From Mesocentrotus franciscanus (Eukaryota; Echinodermata; Echinoidea; Camarodonta; Strongylocentrotidae), in assembly GCA_037976565.1 (NCBI GenBank), contig CP137668.1:35726088-35790087 (forward strand): a stretch of 64,000 nucleotides of DNA, written 5' to 3'. Shown piece by piece: positions 59,178 to 64,000 of this stretch (within the stretch, counting starts at the first letter, position 1; the number at the start of each line of letters is the position of its first letter). The position numbers and the translations under genes are program-made. The notes under the pieces were generated by a model. It worked only from the letters and a program-made list of their open reading frames with translations. It was not told the DNA's origin and searched no databases.

Positions 59178-60382
59178 AAACAAGTGAAACGCTCTCGGCG
59201 GTCTTGCCTGCATTACGCAATTCGGCATTACGCAATTCGATATGATGAAAAATTGAGGTTGGGACATTATTTTTATAGGCAGGGTGGCCCATTTGCAGAC
59301 CCCGAAAATGAAATCCTCTGAATATAATAAGCATTTTGAAGTGAATATTGATTATGAATCATCAGAATAATTATTTACTGTATCATAAGAATACAATATA
59401 ATGAGATTTAGTGTATGGGTAAGACTACAAATGTTTCAATGCTTGTCAGTAATTTACAAATAAAGTTATCTAATAAACTTTTTAAGAAAAGAGGATTTTT
59501 CAGCACTTTGTGTAAAAACAATTGGAAGGTAGAACCCATCTACATCACATCACGGCTCATTAGCATAATGAGAACATTATTATGAGATATACTCCAATAT
59601 ATATTATCGAAACATCAATATTGTCACCTAGCTGTAACTGATCATGTACATACTAGGCCTGGGATCGAATACTAAAATTACTATTAGAATATTCATGGGA
59701 ATGTACTCGAATGATTCAAATATTTACTTTCATGAAATATGAACAAATAACAATTTATTTATTAATTCTCATATTAAATTTTGAGAACATAATCCAAGTC
59801 TACTGACCTAAAATGACCTTTGACCTTGACTTTGTGACCTGGAATTTGTGTCACATGATTTGTGATACTTGATAGCCCTTGGGTACAAGTTTCATGGAAT
59901 TTGAACAAACACTTTTGAAATTATGCTAAAATTTCAAAATCTTGATGTTGATGCCACAACAAAGTCTAAGTTTCCAGACCTGAAATGACATTTGACCTTT
60001 ACTTTGTCACCTAAAAGACTAATAACATGATTGGTGATACTTGATAACCCTTATGTTCAAGTTTCATGGAATAGGAATGTATACTTTCAAAATTATGATA
60101 ACAATTTAAAAAATCTTAGCCTGATGCCACAACATAGTTAAGTTTGTTGACCTGAAATGACCTTTGACCTTGACTTTGTGACCTGAAATTTTCCTCACAT
60201 GATTGGGGATACTTGATAACCCTTTAGTCCAAGTTTTATTTAATAGGACCTTATAGTTTCAAAATTATATTAACAATTCAAAAACTTAACCTTAGGTTAA
60301 GTTTTGATGTTGACGCCGCCGCCGCCGCCACCGGAAAAGCGGCGCCTATGTCTCGCTTTTTGCTATGCAGGCGAGACAAAAA
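59178..60382 (+). mobile_element. TGACCT-rich dispersed element, copy 2 (three internal units)
   Basis: Starts GTGAAACGCTCTCGGCGGTC and ends TGCTATGCAGGCGAGACAAA like copy 1 at 17661-18358. It has three internal ~175-bp units (near 59785, 59961 and 60131) instead of two, and about 340 bp (59381-59725) absent from copy 1. A (GCC)n run precedes CCGGAAAAGCGGCGCC near the end. No protein is encoded. Confidence 0.75.
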
Positions 60383-60707
60383 CGATCTTGTGTATCAATA
60401 CCTCATTTAATGAGGCTCATTACAAACACTAACACAAATCTTCTATTTAGACATCTATTTGTATATTTGTCAACAGCAACTGGATTATTTGCAGTCCCTA
60501 ATTCTGATAAAACATAACCCACTAAATTAAAACACATTGATCAAATGCAAAACCACAACTTTCATACTGGCCAGTGTTTTTTTTTTGAGGGGGGAAGGAA
60601 CTTATTCATTTCAATAGTAATTTTTTTTTTTAATTAACTTGGCAACTGCAGAAAATTTGCCCCCAATATTAGAATTTATGAGCTGACTCTGAGATGCATT
60701 TCTTAAT

Positions 60708-60786
60708 TGTCTGCTGAGAATCAGGTGCTAGGTGTAAACCCATACACCTGAACATTGCATCAATGCCCTTTTGACACTCAGCAGAC
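60708..60786. repeat. Hairpin repeat family copy (60.7 kb), diverged
   Basis: GTCTGCTGAGAATCAGGTGC and the inverted CAATGCCCTTTTGACACTCAGCAGAC. Confidence 0.6.
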
Positions 60787-60796
60787 AAAGTATCAT

Positions 60797-60929
60797 CTGT
60801 TTGGAGGCAGAAGGGTGTTAACTCTGTGTTAAAGTACGACAATACTCTATAAGAGGGATGTACTCAAATGGAAGACGAAGACGAAGACGAAGTATATGAG
60901 TTAACGCCCTACTAGCTGGCTCCAAACAG
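60797..60929. repeat. Hairpin repeat family copy with enlarged loop
   Basis: CTGTTTGGAGGCAGAAGGGT and the inverted GCCCTACTAGCTGGCTCCAAACAG bracket a loop enlarged by about 60 bp, including (GAAGAC)n. It follows the previous copy by 10 bp. Confidence 0.75.
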
Positions 60930-61149
60930 GCGGCATGCTCCTTATTACTATCTTGATTCTGGGGGAAAACTTCCTTTAAATACCAGAACACATATATATT
61001 GACATTTGGCCCCTTGTTAGATATTTCAGTGAAATAAAATATATGAACAAGCCAGTATTTGACCCCCTCCCCGTCAACAATAAGTTCAATCTAGAAGTTA
61101 GAGGTCAAAGATCAGAGGGGTTATTATCAGAATTGTCAAGTTTCATTAC

Positions 61150-61224
61150 CTTCTCGCCTCCCTCATCTGAAGAAAACTCATCTGGAAGTGACCCGTAGGA
61201 GTCATACTGGTTTTGATCCCCCAT
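61150..61224 (-). CDS. Alternative first coding exon B of the DPP gene
   Basis: An ATG at 61224 in good context (GCA ATG G) opens 25 codons ending AAG|GTAATG in phase 0. The peptide starts MGDQNQYDSYGSLPDEFSSD and ends E-G-G-E-K: acidic, hydrophilic, Tyr/Ser-rich. An in-frame TGA about 10 codons upstream, with no ATG between, supports this start. It would splice over about 49 kb to the exon at 11658-11772. Long first introns are usual for vertebrate DPP6 and DPP10. The peptide is unlike exon A, so the two would give different cytoplasmic tails on the same membrane protein. Transcript evidence is needed to prove the junction. Confidence 0.65.
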
Positions 61225-64000
61225 TGCGGTTATGAAGGCAGTGGTTCCACTGGGTCAATTAGTTGAGAAATGGTCACGAGCTCGACTCACTCCAGATAAT
61301 TGTCTACTACTTGAGGACTTGTAAAGAGATCCTTTTAGTTGTTTGGGGTCATAAATCGATATCAGTCCGGTTTTGGAGGTATCAGATCTCAGATTTATGC
61401 AGCCCTCTTGAAAATAGCTGTAACCTCAAAAATGTACTTTTCAAATGCAAAGAAGGAATGTATCAATTCATTATTCAACGTTGCAGAGTTTGTTCTGTAT
61501 TGCTTTAACAAGGTGCTTGGAATAACAAGTAGTATTGGTATCTTGATGGTAATTATTGCCAGTTTGTTCTCAGATACCCTGATATGAAAATAAGCTGTAT
61601 ATTCACTAAAGGAATGTATTTAAAAAATGAACTCCTTTCCAATGACATGAAACTCTTCAAGCATTTCAGGTTAGGTGTTCCAAAGTTATCTCCACAGTGA
61701 CAATGTCCATTGTCAAGCCAAGTGCTTTGTAATTCTGCTCCTGTCTGTCATAGTCGTAAGTGCAAAAAATAAATACACGTAGGAAGATCAAACACACTAG
61801 CACATTTCTGAAAAAAATTGTCTTCCACCCTCAGGCTCACTTTTCAAAGGAAGACTGTGTATGATTCTGTAGAACATCAAACACACAAATGACGCGGTCC
61901 ATAAAACATTTCTGTTTAAATGTACATTCCAAATATTTGGATAGTTGTGCATATAACCTTTGGAAGACATCAATTATAAAAAAAATGAAATGGTCTCAGA
62001 CAGTAGATTGAGGCTTTTTAAGACCTTTTTACAAATTGGTGAGCCTCTTTATAAGTACATTCAAAAGGCAAGTCATCAATTTAAAACCGATTTGGTATAC
62101 ACACGCAGCAGGGCAGAGAATATCGCCTCAATTTGGCGCGACATGGAGCCTCGAAAAGTAATATTCCTCCTTCATCACAATTTCCATAAAGTTCGCATGC
62201 ACTTCTAATATCTATATCGAAATGTTCCTCTCAAATGATACGGGCGATTTAACGTTCTCCTGCGGTGGAACAGCAAAAGTGAAATGGCTCGCTCAAGTTA
62301 TTGTGATTTCCCTGTCATCTGTACCACACAATCCAATTCAGGTTAATGTGACCTTCCACTATCCGAGCCTGATGTCAAATGGATGCTATATATAAGAAGC
62401 TTGTGACACAGACAAAACTACTGGTAGCTTATGTATGTCCAGATATCGAATGACACAATACTCTTTGCAAAGTTTGCCTTCTATGAAAAGGCAGGTCAAT
62501 GGTTTGTGAAGCTGAAATTTACTGTGTGAATGAATGCTGGATTCCAGAAGCAATGGTCCAAATATTCCACCGTGCTTCCACACTATTTCACAGTACATGT
62601 AGCTCAACAAAAGTGATAGATTTTGATAAACATATCACCAAAGCTCAAGTGTGCATGCTCTAATTGATAAAGCACAGTAAACAAGCATAGTTGGTAAAGT
62701 GCGTGCAGTATTAGGTGACTGTGATTTCTTTTGTATGAAAAGACCCCAAGGACTACAAAAGTGTGAATAGAAAAGATGATTCTGGTCTGAATGGGTCCCA
62801 GATGAATAGGCTGTAATAGTTCATTGCTCCCAAATAATAAAACTCAACTCTGGGGGACAAGAAATACACCTATAGTCCCTCATGTCAATGGAAGCCAAAG
62901 GTATATGCAGCCAAATAATGTTCATTCGCAGGTGTTTCAATATTATCTTACGTCTGCTTTTTGGTAGGTCTCAGTTGCTTTATAATGCCGCTCAAATACT
63001 TGCTAAACAGGCGAGTTGTTCATCTATAAAATAAAAGTCTTAGCTCATTCCAGACTGTCTTGTGAAGAAATTCTACACAGTACCTATAGATGGTTCCTCA
63101 ATTGTTAAAGAAGAACAAAATTATGAAATGGAAGAGATAGTGTTTGGGGAATGTCTCCTCCTAAAGTAAACTCTCACTTTTTCTCCTGTCTAAGACCACT
63201 TTTTCAAAAATGGCTGCAGAAGGTATTTCTCCGCACAATGCTGTGTTGCGCACCACATGTAAGTACAGTGAGAAAATTCTCAAATTCTTTGTTGCATTGC
63301 ATAACCACTAGCACAAAAATTAGTTGTATCCCCTTGCAAATATATCGCATCCAGTCTCTTGTATGCTTGTTTACTCGGTTGATACTCAGTGTAGGGTACG
63401 TGATTCCCTAGATAAGAGAATACTCCAAACTTTTCCAAACAATTAGAAAGAAAAAGATTGATGTTTCAGATAGTCACATCCAAAAAGTTTCATTTGAGAA
63501 GAATATGCAGCTACCGGTCACTTCGTTTGAATCCGGAGAAAATGTGTCTGTTCCTTTGTTCTTTCAGTATTTGTCTTGGAAGTTCATGGTGTGTTCCCAT
63601 AAAAGACGGTCTCAATTCAAGTGAAATTGATTTTTGACATGCTAAATTGGATAGATCGTATGTTTAAAACCATACCTGCTGATATCCGACACATATTAAC
63701 AATGTACAATGATCCATTATAAGATTAGAACTGTACTCTGCATATATAGTCCAGGGATATTGTTTGAAATGAAGTAACTTGCTATCAAGCAGCCACTATC
63801 TCACTGACATGTGGTAGTGCAGGAGTGGACGGGATACCACATGTATAATGTATGCTGTAGGTGCTTTCTGACTCTCTCTCACCACCACCATCAAAACCAA
63901 CACCACGACGGATGTCTTGTTTGGAAGCACGCTAGGTAGACTCGAGCACGACCGACTTTGCACGGTGGATCTTTCTACCAAGAGAGCTATAATCCCACAC
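61225..64000. other. 5' flank of first exon B
   Basis: About 2.8 kb upstream (minus strand) of exon B. Apart from the weak exon candidate at 62952-63002 I see no gene, no strong repeat and no clear TATA box. The open frames on the + strand at 61263-61587 overlap this putative promoter/5' UTR and match nothing I know. Confidence 0.4.
62952..63002 (-). CDS. Candidate internal exon, product unknown
   Basis: Acceptor CTCGCCTGTTTAG, 51 open nucleotides in phase 0, and donor GAC|GTAAGA. It encodes QVFERHYKATETYQKAD, a charged, helix-prone peptide that I cannot assign. It lies upstream of first exon B. That exon has an in-frame stop before its ATG and no phase-0 acceptor, so the two do not join as coding exons. 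It could belong to another gene, be a 5' UTR exon, or be a chance match. No partner exon was found in 61.3-64 kb. Confidence 0.2.

Larger units (their letters stand above)
19034..61149. other. Long 5' intron/promoter interval of the DPP gene
   Basis: About 42 kb with no convincing protein-coding gene on either strand apart from candidate exon C and the microexon. Repeats are listed separately. Stretches without anything I can support include 19.1-21.1, 22.5-23.0, 23.8-25.2, 26-27.8, 31.1-33.8, 37.9-40.0, 42.5-43.3, 47-49.7 and 56.4-58.3 kb. These are mostly AT-rich single-copy-looking DNA. Confidence 0.55.

Noticed and set aside
27865..60929. CRISPR-like or integron-like array from regularly recurring palindromes.
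   Set aside because: Spacing is irregular (55 bp to several kb), the context is an animal intron, and copies diverge like dispersed repeats.
63666..63710. MCRISAG with a CAG|GTATGG donor, minus strand, as a first exon.
   Set aside because: The phase (1) does not match the shared exon and there is no other support.

Overview
The window is animal nuclear DNA: AT-rich, intron-dominated, dense in short inverted-repeat transposons and microsatellites, with one 500-base assembly gap. Several repeats (a tRNA-like SINE ending in a 'GTCCTTGGGCAAG' block, TGACCTTTGACCTT-rich elements, CTGTAAACGC-ended MITEs, CCTAACCC-type dispersed repeats) are of kinds I associate with marine invertebrates, especially echinoderms such as sea urchins. 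That assignment is inference; no species-diagnostic marker was seen.

The only gene I can support is on the minus strand. It is the 5' part of a dipeptidyl-peptidase family gene (peptidase family S9B: DPP4/FAP/DPP6/DPP10). Seven consecutive exons (11658-11772, 5862-5954, 4823-4917, 3743-3870, 2325-2418, 1456-1576, 682-812) have GT/AG borders and compatible phases. They total 777 nt, exactly 259 codons: a transmembrane segment followed by the start of the beta-propeller ectodomain, including the D-W-V-Y-E-E-E motif. The rest of the propeller and the whole hydrolase domain lie beyond position 1, so the catalytic triad cannot be inspected.

The first shared exon begins in phase 0 and resembles the vertebrate DPP6/DPP10 common exon 2 (E-L-V-G ... 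R-N-W-x-G plus membrane helix). Upstream are at least two, probably three, alternative first coding exons ending in phase 0: 18902-19033 (44 codons), 35831-35872 (14 codons, or 22 from an upstream ATG) and 61150-61224 (25 codons). Each would give a different cytoplasmic N-terminus, the arrangement known for vertebrate DPP6 and DPP10, which modulate Kv4 channels. A 27-nt phase-0 microexon candidate lies at 23774-23800. The protein also keeps the arginine equivalent to the substrate-binding Arg125 of active DPP4, which DPP6 and DPP10 have lost. The gene may therefore combine a DPP6/10-style N-terminus with a DPP4-style active-site residue.

Layout: 1-11.8 kb, shared exons and introns with several MITEs and foldback elements; 11.8-18.9 kb, intron with the gap, two SINE-like copies and a TGACCT-rich element; 19-61 kb, a very long 5' intron/promoter interval with at least 16 recognisable copies of a ~70-bp hairpin repeat, many GA/CT tracts and local tandem duplications; 61-64 kb, 5' flank with one weak exon candidate. 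I saw no rRNA, tRNA, CRISPR, intact transposase or reverse transcriptase.
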